A stretch of 64,000 bases of DNA from Halpernia sp048269545 (GCF_048269545.1 NZ_JBLXIJ010000004.1:1-64000), one strand, 5' to 3'; counted from the stretch's first letter, positions 34,753-43,620 are shown. Notes: a model not told the origin generated them from the letters alone. Made by a program: numbers and translations.

Positions 34753-35652
34753 TTATAATATTATTGAATTCTTTTTAGAAACTTCTGAATAAATATTTTT
34801 AATCAATCCATCTGCAACAGAAATTTTGGGTACATAAATTTTATTAATTTTCGCCCATTGCATCACATTATTAAAAATTTTCAAAGCTGGAACAATCACA
34901 TCTGCGCGATCTTCACGAAAATTAAATTTTTTCATTCTCGCTTGAACGCTTAGATCAGAAAGTTCTGTGTAATAATTTTTTAAGTAAGAAGTTGCCATTG
35001 GTTTTCCTTCTTTGGTTTTGCTCATAGAGAAAATTTTATTGATATTTCCACCCGAACCAATTGCATTTATTGGTTTTTCACTTTTAATATTTTTACAAAT
35101 TTCATCTTTCATTTCCATCCACATTTCTTTGGTTACCAAATCATTTAATAAGCGAATTGTTCCAATATTAAAAGATTTTTCAAATACCATTTTCCCATTT
35201 TCAAAAAAGGTAATTTCAGTAGATCCGCCGCCGACATCGATATAAAGATAGGAGGTTTTTTGGTCCAAATTCTCTGCGATGTGATTTTCAAAAACCAAAC
35301 CAGCTTCTTCGTCACCCGAAATTATTTCGATATTGATTCCGCTTTCTTTTTTTACTTTTTTTAAAATTTCTTTGCCATTTTTTGCGTCTCTCATGGCACT
35401 TGTTGCACATGCTCTGAAATGATCTACTTTATAAATTTTCATTAAATCGCTGAAGATTTTCATGGTTTTTAAAGTCATATCTTCACGCTCTTCCCCAATT
35501 TTCCCTGTGGAGAAAACATCCATTCCCAAACGAAGCGGAATTCTCAGTAAATTCATTTTTACAAATTCTGCTGGTTTTTTTTCATCTTCAAAAACTTCAT
35601 TAATAAGCAATCTTGCAGCGTTACTTCCAATATCTATTGCAGCTATTTTCAT
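34753..35652 (-). CDS. ppx: Ppx/GppA family phosphatase, exopolyphosphatase
   Basis: 299 residues, the ASKHA-type catalytic region without the extra C-terminal domain of E. coli Ppx. Motifs include MKIAAIDIGSNAARLLI, ACATSAMRDAKNG, ISGDEEAGLVF, LYIDVGGGSTEITFF and NAIGSGGNINKIF. It removes terminal phosphate from polyphosphate or pppGpp. Transcribed four bases after ppk, it forms a polyphosphate synthesis and breakdown operon. Confidence 0.92.
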   Translation of the reverse strand: MKIAAIDIGSNAARLLINEVFEDEKKPAEFVKMNLLRIPLRLGMDVFSTGKIGEEREDMTLKTMKIFSDLMKIYKVDHFRACATSAMRDAKNGKEILKKVKKESGINIEIISGDEEAGLVFENHIAENLDQKTSYLYIDVGGGSTEITFFENGKMVFEKSFNIGTIRLLNDLVTKEMWMEMKDEICKNIKSEKPINAIGSGGNINKIFSMSKTKEGKPMATSYLKNYYTELSDLSVQARMKKFNFREDRADVIVPALKIFNNVMQWAKINKIYVPKISVADGLIKNIYSEVSKKNSIIL

Positions 35653-35656
35653 CTAA

Positions 35657-37717
35657 TTAATATATTTTATTTTTTAAATAATGGTAAGTTTCTATTTGTG
35701 AGCGGAAATGTGGCGCATCATTTTTTACGTACTTATTTTTTAATTTATTGTCTAAAATCCGTGCTTTTACATTATCTTTTAGCTGAATTTCCAAAATATC
35801 TTTCAATTCTTTTTTAAGATTTTTTTGGTTGATTTTAACTGCCGCTTCAATTCTGTAATCTAAATTTCTTGTCATAAAATCTGCCGAAGAAATGTAAATA
35901 TCTTCTGCGCCTTTATTGTAAAAATAAATCACTCTTGCGTGTTCCAAATATTCATCAACAATAGAAATACTGTTTATTTTTTCTTTAAAACTTTTCTGAT
36001 TTATTGCACAATAAATACCACGAACAATCATTTTTATGACAACTCCAACCTCTGCAGCATCATATAATTTTAAAATTAATTCTCTATCACTCAAAGAATT
36101 GACTTTAATAATAATTTCTGCTTTTCTACCGTTTTTCGCTTCGTTTATTTCTGTATCAATTTTTTCTAAAAATTTGTTGCGCATAAAAGTAGGACAAACC
36201 AATAATTGTTGACAACTTTTCAGTACAGTTTCTGGATTTAATTTGGGTTTATTTAATAGATTAAAAACTTTGTTAATGTCTGCCATTATTTTTCTATCCG
36301 AAGTCATCAGTAAATGGTCACCATAAATTTTAGCCGTTTTCTCATTAAAATTTCCCGTAGAAACAAAGCCAAATTGTAAGGTTTTATTTTGAACTCTTTT
36401 TTTAATAACACAAAGTTTTGCGTGAATTTTTTTATTTGGAATTCCTACGAGAACTTTCACGCCTTCTAATTCCAGTCTTTCTTTCCAAAATAAATTGGCT
36501 TCTTCATCAAATCTGGCGCGAAGTTCAATCATCACTGTAACTTCTTTTCCATTTCTCACCGCATTGATTAAAGCATTTATTATTTTAGAATTACTCGCCA
36601 ATCTGTAAGCAGTGATTCCAATTGATTTTACATCCGGATCCATCGCCGCTTCTCGCAGTAAATCTATCACGGGAACAAAACTGTGATAGGGAAAACTGAG
36701 TAAAATATCTTCTTTTAAAACAACGTCCATTACACGTTTTTTCTTAAATTTTGGATGTAAAAAAGAGGTGCGTTCAAGAGGTGTTTTTTCGTTTTCAAAA
36801 ACGTCAGGAAATTCCATAAAATGTTTGAAATTATGAATTTTATCTCCTGGAATAATGCTGTCTTTTTTACTTAAATTTAATTTCTTAATTAAAAATTCTA
36901 AAAGATTTTTATCCATTTCCCGGTCGAAAACTAAGCGTGTCGGTTTTCCTTTTCGCCGATTTTTTATGCCTTTTTCAATTTTTGCAGCAAGCGTGGTTTT
37001 GATATCATTATCCAAATCAAATTCTGCGTCTTTGGTTACTTTAAAAGCATGTGCCGAAAAATTATCATATCCAAAATATGAAAATATGTGGGGTAAATTA
37101 TAAATAATCACATCTTCTAAAAGCATCACATTTTTTTCATTTTCTACCGAAGGTAAAAGCACGAAACGCCCCAATTGTCGAGAAGGAATTTCTATAATGG
37201 CGAAATTTTCAGAATTTTTATCCGATTTCTTCTTCATAGAAACACCGAGATATAAACTTTTATCTCTTAAATAAGGCATTTTTGTGTTTTCGTGAAGAAG
37301 AATTGGAATGACATTGGATTCTACTTCTTCATCAAAATAATTGATGATAAATTCTTTTTGTGTTGCATTTAAATTTTTGGGAATTTTAATGAAAATGTTT
37401 TTAGAATTCATTTCCGTTTGAATTTTATCCCAAGTTTCGCTGAAATTTTGTTGCTGTTTTAAGACAATGTCATTTATTTTTGATAAAATTTTTGAAGGAT
37501 TTTGAAAGAAAGATTCTGAGAAAACTTTCTCTTTAAAATCCATCGCTCTTTTTAAACCCGCAACTCTTACGCGAAAAAATTCATCTAAATTATTAGAAAA
37601 AATTCCCAGAAAACGAATACGAAGTTGAAGCGGCACACTTTCATCCATCGCTTCTTGCAAAACGCGCTCGTTGAAAGCGAGCCAAGTAATATCTCGTGGA
37701 TTGAATTGATGCGACAT
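35657..37717 (-). CDS. ppk1: Polyphosphate kinase 1
   Basis: 686 residues, full-length PPK1. It has an N-terminal helical domain (DITWLAFNERVLQEAMD, FLGIFSNNLDEFFRVRVAG), a head domain and two PLD-like catalytic domains. The autophosphorylated histidine is in IHAKLCVIKKR, and the second histidine motif is HARVIYFYNKG. The enzyme reversibly polymerises ATP gamma-phosphate into polyphosphate at the membrane. It is the first gene of a ppk-ppx operon. Confidence 0.95.
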   Translation of the reverse strand: MSHQFNPRDITWLAFNERVLQEAMDESVPLQLRIRFLGIFSNNLDEFFRVRVAGLKRAMDFKEKVFSESFFQNPSKILSKINDIVLKQQQNFSETWDKIQTEMNSKNIFIKIPKNLNATQKEFIINYFDEEVESNVIPILLHENTKMPYLRDKSLYLGVSMKKKSDKNSENFAIIEIPSRQLGRFVLLPSVENEKNVMLLEDVIIYNLPHIFSYFGYDNFSAHAFKVTKDAEFDLDNDIKTTLAAKIEKGIKNRRKGKPTRLVFDREMDKNLLEFLIKKLNLSKKDSIIPGDKIHNFKHFMEFPDVFENEKTPLERTSFLHPKFKKKRVMDVVLKEDILLSFPYHSFVPVIDLLREAAMDPDVKSIGITAYRLASNSKIINALINAVRNGKEVTVMIELRARFDEEANLFWKERLELEGVKVLVGIPNKKIHAKLCVIKKRVQNKTLQFGFVSTGNFNEKTAKIYGDHLLMTSDRKIMADINKVFNLLNKPKLNPETVLKSCQQLLVCPTFMRNKFLEKIDTEINEAKNGRKAEIIIKVNSLSDRELILKLYDAAEVGVVIKMIVRGIYCAINQKSFKEKINSISIVDEYLEHARVIYFYNKGAEDIYISSADFMTRNLDYRIEAAVKINQKNLKKELKDILEIQLKDNVKARILDNKLKNKYVKNDAPHFRSQIETYHYLKNKIY

Positions 37718-37807
37718 AGAATTTAATTTATCTCAAAATTAATGATTAAAAAATAGAAAACTGAATTAAAACACTATTAATAATAAAGGTATAATTTTAA
37801 AATTCTG

Positions 37808-37815
37808 TAAATTTG
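37808..37815 (+). promoter_or_regulatory. -7 box of the Crp/Fnr gene
   Basis: TAAATTTG, 14 bases before the ATG at 37830. Confidence 0.5.
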
Positions 37816-37829
37816 AACAAAGAGTAATT

Positions 37830-38432
37830 ATGGGATTTATAATTGATAGAGAATTTTATACTGAAAGTGAAGCTATTGAGAAAGAATATACAAAAGGTGA
37901 AAAAATAATTGAAGAAGGAAATAATGCGCCCTATTTTTTTTATCTTTTAGAAGGAGAATTGACGGTTTTTAATTTTTCTGAAGATGGCAAAGAATTTATA
38001 CAACATAAAATAATACCAGGAAATTTTTTTGGTGAACCCGCTGTTTTACTGGAAAAAACTTTTCCGGGAACGATAGAAGTTCATTCTGAAGCTGCGACGA
38101 TTTTAAAAATTGAAAATAAAAAATTCATAAGTTATCTTTTAAATCATCCGCATCAAATGTTGGAATTTACAAAGTCGATAGCTCGCAAAGCAATCATCAA
38201 AACAGATAATTTAAAAAATATGATTTTCCTTAATCCGGAAGATCGGTTGATGAAAAATTTTGTAGAATTTAAAAAAGCTAATGGAAATGGAGAGCAAAAA
38301 ATTCTTATAAAAATGACGCGACAAGAACTGGCAAATTTAACAGGACTTCGAATAGAAACTGTAATTAGAACAATTAAAAAAATGGAAAAAGAAGAAAAAT
38401 TAACTATTAAAAGAGGGAAAATCTATTTTTAA
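37830..38432 (+). CDS. Crp/Fnr family transcriptional regulator
   Basis: 200 residues. An N-terminal cyclic-nucleotide-binding fold (about 15-120) contains FYLLEGELTVFNFSEDGKEF and IIPGNFFGEPAVLL. The C-terminal winged helix contains TRQELANLTGLRIETVIRTIKKMEKEEKL. No N-terminal cysteine cluster for an Fe-S centre is present, so it is not a classical oxygen-sensing Fnr. Its position beside respiratory genes and the shared palindromes at 38432 and 40858 suggest it controls this patch, perhaps in response to nitrogen oxides or redox state. Confidence 0.87.
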   Translation: MGFIIDREFYTESEAIEKEYTKGEKIIEEGNNAPYFFYLLEGELTVFNFSEDGKEFIQHKIIPGNFFGEPAVLLEKTFPGTIEVHSEAATILKIENKKFISYLLNHPHQMLEFTKSIARKAIIKTDNLKNMIFLNPEDRLMKNFVEFKKANGNGEQKILIKMTRQELANLTGLRIETVIRTIKKMEKEEKLTIKRGKIYF

Positions 38433-38448
38433 TGTGACCGCAATCATA
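38432..38448. promoter_or_regulatory. Candidate Crp/Fnr operator, site 1
   Basis: ATGTGACCGCAATCATA. Read on the - strand its core TGATTGCGGTCA matches 11 of 12 bases of the core TGATTGCAGTCA at 40861. It lies directly after the crp stop and 34 bases before the gene at 38483. Confidence 0.5.
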
Positions 38449-38469
38449 GTCTATTTTTCTTTCAATTTT

Positions 38470-38477
38470 TAAATTTG
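38470..38477 (+). promoter_or_regulatory. -7 box of the membrane protein gene, near-leaderless
   Basis: TAAATTTG ends five bases before the ATG at 38483. The candidate Crp/Fnr operator lies about 20 to 40 bases upstream of it, suited to regulation. Confidence 0.55.
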
Positions 38478-38482
38478 CACTT

Positions 38483-39712
38483 ATGAAAACAATTTCTTTT
38501 TGGCTTAAATTCTCAATTTTCAATTTATTTTTAGTTTCTCTTTTAGGTGTTTTGATGCGCTATAAGATTGCATTTTCTTTTCCCATTTTAGACCAAAAAC
38601 ATATGCAAGAAGCGCATTCGCATTTTGCTTTTTACGGTTGGGTTACAACGGTTTTATATGCATTTTTACTGCAATATTTACAAAAAAATAAAATTGGAAT
38701 AAAAAGTTCAAAATATTATTATCTCATTTTAGCAAATATTATTTCTGCTTTTGGGATGATGATTACGTTTATTTATGGCGGTTACTTTTGGCTTTCAATT
38801 GCTTTTTCTACCACAGCTTTATTAGGAAGTTTTGTGTATTTATACTTTTTTTACAAAGACAGCAAAACGATAAAAGAAACTTCGAAAATGTGGTTTTTAG
38901 GCGCTTTGTTTTTTGCTTTTATTTCCAGTGCGGGAGTTTTTAATTTGGCTTATATGAATGCGACGCAAACTGTTACTCAAACTAAATATCTTGCATCACT
39001 TTACTATTATTTGCATTTTCAATACAATGGTTTTTTTATTTTTAGTTGTATTGGTTTACTGCTTTATTCTTTGAAAAAAGTAAATGTAAAATTTTCAATC
39101 ACACAAAATAAACTTGTTTTTTGGCTGAGTTTTATAGGTTGTCTAATTGGTTATGGTCTTTCAGTTTTGTATTTAGATTTACCTAAATTTATATTTGTCA
39201 TTATTTTTATTGGAAGTTTGGCGCAAACTTGGGCTGCAATTTTAATTGCAATTTTAGTTTGGAAAAACTGGGAAAGTTTAAAAATAAATTGGACACCATT
39301 GCAAAGATTTATTTTGATTTTTGCTGGTTTTAGTTTTTTAGCGAAAATTTTATTACAGCTTTTTTCTAATATTCCTGCTTTAAATCAGTTTGCATTTGGT
39401 TATAGAAATGTTGTAATTGCCTATCTTCATTTGGTTTTGCTCTGTTGTATTTCGTCCTTTTTAGTTGGACAAATTTATACTTCGGGATATTTTAAAGCAA
39501 ATAAAAATTTAATTTTAGGAATTAAAATTTTTCTCATAGGGATTTTTCTTAATGAATTTGTTTTAGGTTTAATGGGCGTTTTTTCTATTTATTACATTTC
39601 AGTTCCTTATTCACCCGAAATTTTAGTAGTCGTTTCTGCATTGGTTATGAGTGGATTGGCTTTAATGTGGACTAATCTTAAAATTAATAAAGACAAAAAA
39701 CTTCTTGAGTAA
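38483..39712 (+). CDS. Polytopic membrane protein with conserved histidines, haem-copper-oxidase-like or NnrS-like
   Basis: 409 residues with about 12 membrane segments. Histidines sit in or at helices: HMQEAHSHFAFYGWV near residues 41-55, YYLHFQYNGFFIF near 172-184, and IAYLHLVLLCC near 310-320. This spacing of three histidine sites recalls haem- and copper-ligating helices of subunit I of haem-copper oxidases and of NnrS, which has similar length. I cannot assign it firmly. The neighbours (Crp/Fnr regulator, c-type cytochromes) support a role in respiration or nitrogen-oxide handling. Confidence 0.55.
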   Translation: MKTISFWLKFSIFNLFLVSLLGVLMRYKIAFSFPILDQKHMQEAHSHFAFYGWVTTVLYAFLLQYLQKNKIGIKSSKYYYLILANIISAFGMMITFIYGGYFWLSIAFSTTALLGSFVYLYFFYKDSKTIKETSKMWFLGALFFAFISSAGVFNLAYMNATQTVTQTKYLASLYYYLHFQYNGFFIFSCIGLLLYSLKKVNVKFSITQNKLVFWLSFIGCLIGYGLSVLYLDLPKFIFVIIFIGSLAQTWAAILIAILVWKNWESLKINWTPLQRFILIFAGFSFLAKILLQLFSNIPALNQFAFGYRNVVIAYLHLVLLCCISSFLVGQIYTSGYFKANKNLILGIKIFLIGIFLNEFVLGLMGVFSIYYISVPYSPEILVVVSALVMSGLALMWTNLKINKDKKLLE

Positions 39713-39722
39713 ATTTGAAAAT

Positions 39723-40190
39723 TTATTTTTCCGGTATAGTTTGAAACTTGAAAGAAGCGTGACAGGAAGTACAATTATTTAAAATTGAAGTCACTTGTTT
39801 TTGGGCTTCTTGTTGTTTGTAATTTTCGCGAGCCATTTTTGCAATTTCATCAAATTTTGCGTGCGTTCCTAAACCTAAAGATTTGAAACTTAATGGTAAA
39901 GTTTTCATTAAACCTGCAGGTGCTTCGTGTACAATTCCTGTTCCAGATTTTTCTCCTGCAGCAATAATATTTTTTGGATTATTATCCAAAATTCCTTGGT
40001 TTATATCACGTATACTTTCCAAAAAACCGCGCATTTCTGCCAAAACAAATTCTCTATTTTCTGGTGTAATATTTATAGAAGTTCTTGAGTCTTTGGTCTT
40101 TACAACATCTCCTTTTAATACAAAAAAGTAAACAAGTACGATATTAAAAATTAGTGAAATAATTAAAAGTAAAATGGTTATTTTTTTCAT
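39723..40190 (-). CDS. C-type cytochrome with C-terminal haem motif, cytochrome c'-like
   Basis: 155 residues. An N-terminal membrane segment (about 5-25) is a signal peptide or anchor. The haem motif CTSCH lies near residue 143, close to the C-terminus. That is the arrangement of class II cytochromes (cytochrome c' and c-556), which are four-helix bundles. The protein should sit in the periplasm. It converges on the membrane protein gene with a gap of only ten bases. Confidence 0.75.
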   Translation of the reverse strand: MKKITILLLIISLIFNIVLVYFFVLKGDVVKTKDSRTSINITPENREFVLAEMRGFLESIRDINQGILDNNPKNIIAAGEKSGTGIVHEAPAGLMKTLPLSFKSLGLGTHAKFDEIAKMARENYKQQEAQKQVTSILNNCTSCHASFKFQTIPEK

Positions 40191-40211
40191 AATTTTTTAA
40201 AAATTTTTATA

Positions 40212-40251
40212 AATAAAAAACCCACCAAGAAATATTTATATTGGTAGGTTT
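40212..40251 (-). terminator. Terminator of the cytochrome c lipoprotein gene
   Basis: On the - strand AAACCTACCAA (40251-40241) pairs with TTGGTGGGTTT (40228-40218) with one U-G pair and is followed by T residues. Confidence 0.7.
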
Positions 40252-40278
40252 TAAAGTAATATTAAAAGGTTTTTTTAT

Positions 40279-40788
40279 TTATTTAGCGCCGTCAATTTGT
40301 CTCATATATTCTAAAATTTCACGCGCTTCATTATCTGCTAAATTTTGATTTGGCATTCTAACCAAACATAATTCAAGTTGTTTTTTCAATTCTGGATCTA
40401 CATCAATCATTGGATCTGGATTAGTAATAAAATTCATAATCCATGCTGCAGGATGTCTTTTAGTAATTCCTTTCCAACCTGGTCCAACTAATTTTTCATC
40501 GGTAGGTTTGTGACAAGAAGTACATTTTACTTCTGCAATTGCTTTTCCTGCTGCAGCCATTTTAGGATCAAAAGATGAAACATCCACATTTTCGTGTTTG
40601 CCTAAACCTCTATTCGGATCATAATTTCCTGCGTCTGCAGTTGTAGGAGGCGTATTTACGGTTGCTTCCGGAGTTGTGCTTTCTGTTTTAGTAGCTGTTT
40701 CTGTTGTCTCATCAGTTTTTTTGTCACCGCCGCAAGACATGAGCATCATTGCTACAGTTGCAAATGAAAGAAATTTAATCTTGTTCAT
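40279..40788 (-). CDS. Cytochrome c lipoprotein like those of flavobacterial nos loci
   Basis: 169 residues. A lipoprotein signal peptide ends at LMSC (Cys19). A threonine-rich linker follows to about residue 55, then a class I cytochrome c domain with CTSCHK near residue 90. VGPGWKGITKRHPAAWIMNFITNPDPMI and CLVRMPNQNL follow, and the Met could be the axial ligand. From recall, this pattern resembles the cytochrome c encoded beside nitrous oxide reductase in Flavobacteriia. No nosZ is present here. Confidence 0.8.
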   Translation of the reverse strand: MNKIKFLSFATVAMMLMSCGGDKKTDETTETATKTESTTPEATVNTPPTTADAGNYDPNRGLGKHENVDVSSFDPKMAAAGKAIAEVKCTSCHKPTDEKLVGPGWKGITKRHPAAWIMNFITNPDPMIDVDPELKKQLELCLVRMPNQNLADNEAREILEYMRQIDGAK

Positions 40789-40828
40789 AATGTTATAATT
40801 TTAGTTAAATATTTATTTTTTCTATTAT

Positions 40829-40836
40829 CAAAGATA
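40829..40836 (-). promoter_or_regulatory. -7 box of the cytochrome c lipoprotein gene
   Basis: TATCTTTG on the - strand, 40 bases upstream of the start at 40788. It lies 21 bases from the candidate operator at 40858. Confidence 0.5.
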
Positions 40837-40857
40837 GTTTAAATTTATAAAATTATT

Positions 40858-40875
40858 TTATGATTGCAGTCATAA
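40858..40875. promoter_or_regulatory. Candidate Crp/Fnr operator, site 2
   Basis: TTATGATTGCAGTCATAA: arms TTATGA and TCATAA form a perfect inverted repeat around TTGCAG. It lies between two divergent cytochrome c genes and shares its core with site 1. Confidence 0.55.
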
Positions 40876-40921
40876 GAAAATGATGTATATTAGTAAGAAA
40901 TTTGAAAAAAATTAAAAAGTA

Positions 40922-41308
40922 ATGAAAAATGTCTTAGTAGCGAGCCTTTTAGTTTTAAGCCTAATGTCTTGTAATAAATCAGTGAAGGATTCAAAAATTG
41001 AAAGCAATGTAATGTTACCAGAACCTACACAACAAACCAGTGAAGCAAAAGGAACCGATGAAGGTTTAGCTTTAATAGAAGGAGCCGATTGTTTAACTTG
41101 TCATAAAATGGACACAAAATTAGTTGGTCCATCATATAAAGAAGTGGCAGCAAAGTACGAACCAACAGATGCAAATATGGATATGCTTGCTGATAAAATA
41201 ATTGCTGGAGGTAAAGGAAATTGGGGTGAAATTCCGATGTCACCACACGTTGGAATGAGCAAAGAAACTGCTAAAAAAATGGTAAAATATATTCTTACTC
41301 TTAAATAA
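40922..41308 (+). CDS. Small c-type cytochrome lipoprotein
   Basis: 128 residues. The signal peptide ends in a lipobox LMSC (Cys17). The class I haem motif CLTCHKMDTKLVGPSYKEVAAKY lies near residues 59-81. IPMSPHVGMSKETAKKMVKYIL provides a Met ligand. It is probably anchored in the outer or inner membrane facing the periplasm, as an electron shuttle. It diverges from the larger cytochrome lipoprotein, sharing the palindromic operator candidate. Confidence 0.85.
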   Translation: MKNVLVASLLVLSLMSCNKSVKDSKIESNVMLPEPTQQTSEAKGTDEGLALIEGADCLTCHKMDTKLVGPSYKEVAAKYEPTDANMDMLADKIIAGGKGNWGEIPMSPHVGMSKETAKKMVKYILTLK

Positions 41309-41335
41309 ATTAAATATTAAATTTTGTTTGTTTTG

Positions 41336-41366
41336 AACTGCTTCTCTTTTAGTGAAGCAGTTTTTT
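41336..41366 (+). terminator. Terminator of the small cytochrome gene
   Basis: AACTGCTTC (41336-41344) and GAAGCAGTT (41354-41362) form a perfect 9-bp stem followed by T residues. Confidence 0.8.
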
Positions 41367-41409
41367 ACTGATTTTTTTAATTTTTTTTCTAATATATGTC
41401 TAAAAGAAA

Positions 41410-41422
41410 TGTCAAAATGGCA
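41410..41422. promoter_or_regulatory. Imperfect inverted repeat upstream of dnaK
   Basis: TGTCAAAATGGCA, half-sites TGTCA and TGGCA three bases apart, lies 74 bases before the dnaK start. It could be a heat-shock operator or part of an alternative promoter. The evidence is only its symmetry and position. Confidence 0.3.
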
Positions 41423-41495
41423 TAAAAATTTCTGTGGTATAAAAGTTGAGAATTGCTACTTGTAAAATTTAGTATAACATTTAAAATAAAAAATA

Positions 41496-43391
41496 ATGAG
41501 TAAGATAATCGGAATTGATTTAGGAACTACAAACTCTTGCGTTGCAGTAATGGAAGGTAAAGATCCCGTTGTAATTCCTAATGCAGAAGGTAAAAGAACA
41601 ACACCATCTATTGTTGGTTTTGTAGAAGACGGAGAAAGAAAAGTAGGTGATCCTGCAAAAAGACAAGCTGTTACAAACCCAACAAAAACGGTTTTTTCTA
41701 TAAAAAGATTTATGGGAACTCACTTTTCAGATGATGCAACCGAAGTTTCTAGAGTACCTTATGACGTTGTAAAAGGTGCAAACGACACAGTAAAAGTAAA
41801 AATAGAAGACAGAGAATATACGCCCCAAGAAATTTCTGCAATGATTTTGCAAAAAATGAAAAAAACAGCAGAAGATTATCTTGGTCAAGAAGTTACAAGA
41901 GCAGTAATTACTGTTCCAGCGTATTTCAATGACGCACAAAGACAAGCCACAAAAGAAGCGGGAGAAATTGCAGGTTTAAAAGTAGAAAGAATTATTAATG
42001 AGCCAACTGCAGCAGCTTTAGCTTATGGTTTAGATAAATCTCACAAAGATCAAAAAATTGCAGTTTACGATTTAGGAGGAGGTACATTTGATATTTCTAT
42101 CCTAGATTTAGGTGATGGCGTTTTTGAAGTTTTATCTACAAATGGAGATACACATTTAGGTGGTGATGATTTTGATGATGTAATTATCAATTGGATGGCG
42201 GATGAATTTAATAAAGAAGAAGGGGTGGATTTGAAAAAAGATCCTATCGCGCTTCAAAGATTAAAAGAAGCAGCAGAAAAAGCAAAAATTGAATTGTCAT
42301 CATCTTCACAAACAGAGATTAATTTACCCTACGTTACAGCAACCGCTTCTGGACCGAAACACATGGTGGAAACTTTAACAAGAGCAAAATTTGAACAATT
42401 GTCTTCAGATTTAGTAAAACGTTCAATGGATCCTGTAGCAAAAGCATTGAAAGATGCGGGACTTTCAGTTTCTGATATTGATGAAGTAATTTTAGTTGGA
42501 GGTTCTACAAGAATCCCAATTATTCAGGATGAAGTAGAAAAATTCTTTGGAAAAAAACCATCAAAAGGAGTTAATCCAGATGAGGTTGTAGCTTTAGGAG
42601 CGGCAATTCAAGGTGGTGTTTTAACAGGTGATGTAAAAGACGTTTTATTGTTAGACGTTACACCTTTATCTTTAGGAATTGAAACAATGGGTTCAGTTTT
42701 CACAAAATTAATTGAAGCAAATACTACCATTCCTACTAAAAAATCTGAAACTTTCTCTACGGCAAGTGATAATCAACCAGCTGTTTCTATTAGAGTTGGA
42801 CAAGGTGAGAGACCAATGTTTAATGACAATAAAGAAATTGGAAGATTTGATTTATCGGATATTCCACCTGCTCCAAGAGGTGTTCCACAAATTGAAGTGA
42901 CTTTTGATATTGATGCGAACGGAATTCTAAATGTTTCTGCAAAAGATAAAGGAACAGGAAAAGAACAAGCAATTAAAATTCAAGCTTCTTCAGGTTTATC
43001 CGAAGCGGAAATTGAAAGAATGAAAAAAGAAGCACAAGAAAACTCCGCTGCAGATGCTAAGAAAAAAGAAGAAGTAGAAGTTTTAAATAAAGCAGATGGA
43101 TTGATTTTCCAAACAGAAAAACAATTAAAAGAATATGGTGATAAATTATCTGCCGACAAAAAATCTGCAATAGAAAGCGCACATGCAGAATTGAAAACTG
43201 CTTATGAAAGCAAAGATGTAGATGCAATTAAAACTAAAACCGAAGCTTTAGATGCAGCTTGGATGGCGGCTTCAGAAGAAATGTATGCTCAAGGACAAGG
43301 ACAACCAGGAGCTGAACAAGCACAAGGAAATCCGGAAGGAAATTCTGGTACAGAAGATGTTCAAGATGCAGATTTTGAAGAGGTGAAATAA
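41496..43391 (+). CDS. dnaK: Chaperone protein DnaK (Hsp70)
   Basis: 631 residues, full length. The nucleotide-binding domain (1 to about 380) carries IIGIDLGTTNSCVAVMEG, VPAYFNDAQRQATKEAGEIAGL, AVYDLGGGTFDISILD and EVILVGGSTRIP. The substrate domain contains LLLDVTPLSLGIETMG. The tail ends in DVQDADFEEVK, close to the usual EEVD-like end of bacterial DnaK. Hsp70 binds unfolded chains in the cytoplasm with DnaJ and GrpE. It is the last core gene before the mobile region and has a strong terminator. Confidence 0.97.
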   Translation: MSKIIGIDLGTTNSCVAVMEGKDPVVIPNAEGKRTTPSIVGFVEDGERKVGDPAKRQAVTNPTKTVFSIKRFMGTHFSDDATEVSRVPYDVVKGANDTVKVKIEDREYTPQEISAMILQKMKKTAEDYLGQEVTRAVITVPAYFNDAQRQATKEAGEIAGLKVERIINEPTAAALAYGLDKSHKDQKIAVYDLGGGTFDISILDLGDGVFEVLSTNGDTHLGGDDFDDVIINWMADEFNKEEGVDLKKDPIALQRLKEAAEKAKIELSSSSQTEINLPYVTATASGPKHMVETLTRAKFEQLSSDLVKRSMDPVAKALKDAGLSVSDIDEVILVGGSTRIPIIQDEVEKFFGKKPSKGVNPDEVVALGAAIQGGVLTGDVKDVLLLDVTPLSLGIETMGSVFTKLIEANTTIPTKKSETFSTASDNQPAVSIRVGQGERPMFNDNKEIGRFDLSDIPPAPRGVPQIEVTFDIDANGILNVSAKDKGTGKEQAIKIQASSGLSEAEIERMKKEAQENSAADAKKKEEVEVLNKADGLIFQTEKQLKEYGDKLSADKKSAIESAHAELKTAYESKDVDAIKTKTEALDAAWMAASEEMYAQGQGQPGAEQAQGNPEGNSGTEDVQDADFEEVK

Positions 43392-43433
43392 ATGACAATT
43401 ATCATCGACTAATATCGATAGAAATAAATTAGT

Positions 43434-43472
43434 AAATCGCTGTAAATGTAATGTTTGCAGCGATTTTTTTTT
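43434..43472 (+). terminator. Terminator of dnaK
   Basis: AAATCGCTGTAAA (43434-43446) and TTTGCAGCGATTT (43454-43466) form a 13-bp stem with one G-T pair and a seven-base loop, followed by a T run to 43472. Confidence 0.85.
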
Positions 43473-43620
43473 GTTTTCACATTTTTCAATTATACTTGAT
43501 TTTACTCGATTTTTATTGTATTTTTGTATCATATTTGTACCGCATCTTAATGACGGACAATGTGGTTCTTATTGTATCTTAAATGTACTAATGTGTATTT
43601 TTAATTTTAAAAATAAATGA

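Noticed and set aside
41415..41435. Sigma-54-like promoter (TGGCA with a downstream T-rich element) before dnaK
   Set aside because: The -12 GC dinucleotide is missing at the correct distance.
43473..43620. attL site of the mobile element
   Set aside because: No repeat of this sequence could be matched at a right end within the window, so no attachment core can be given.
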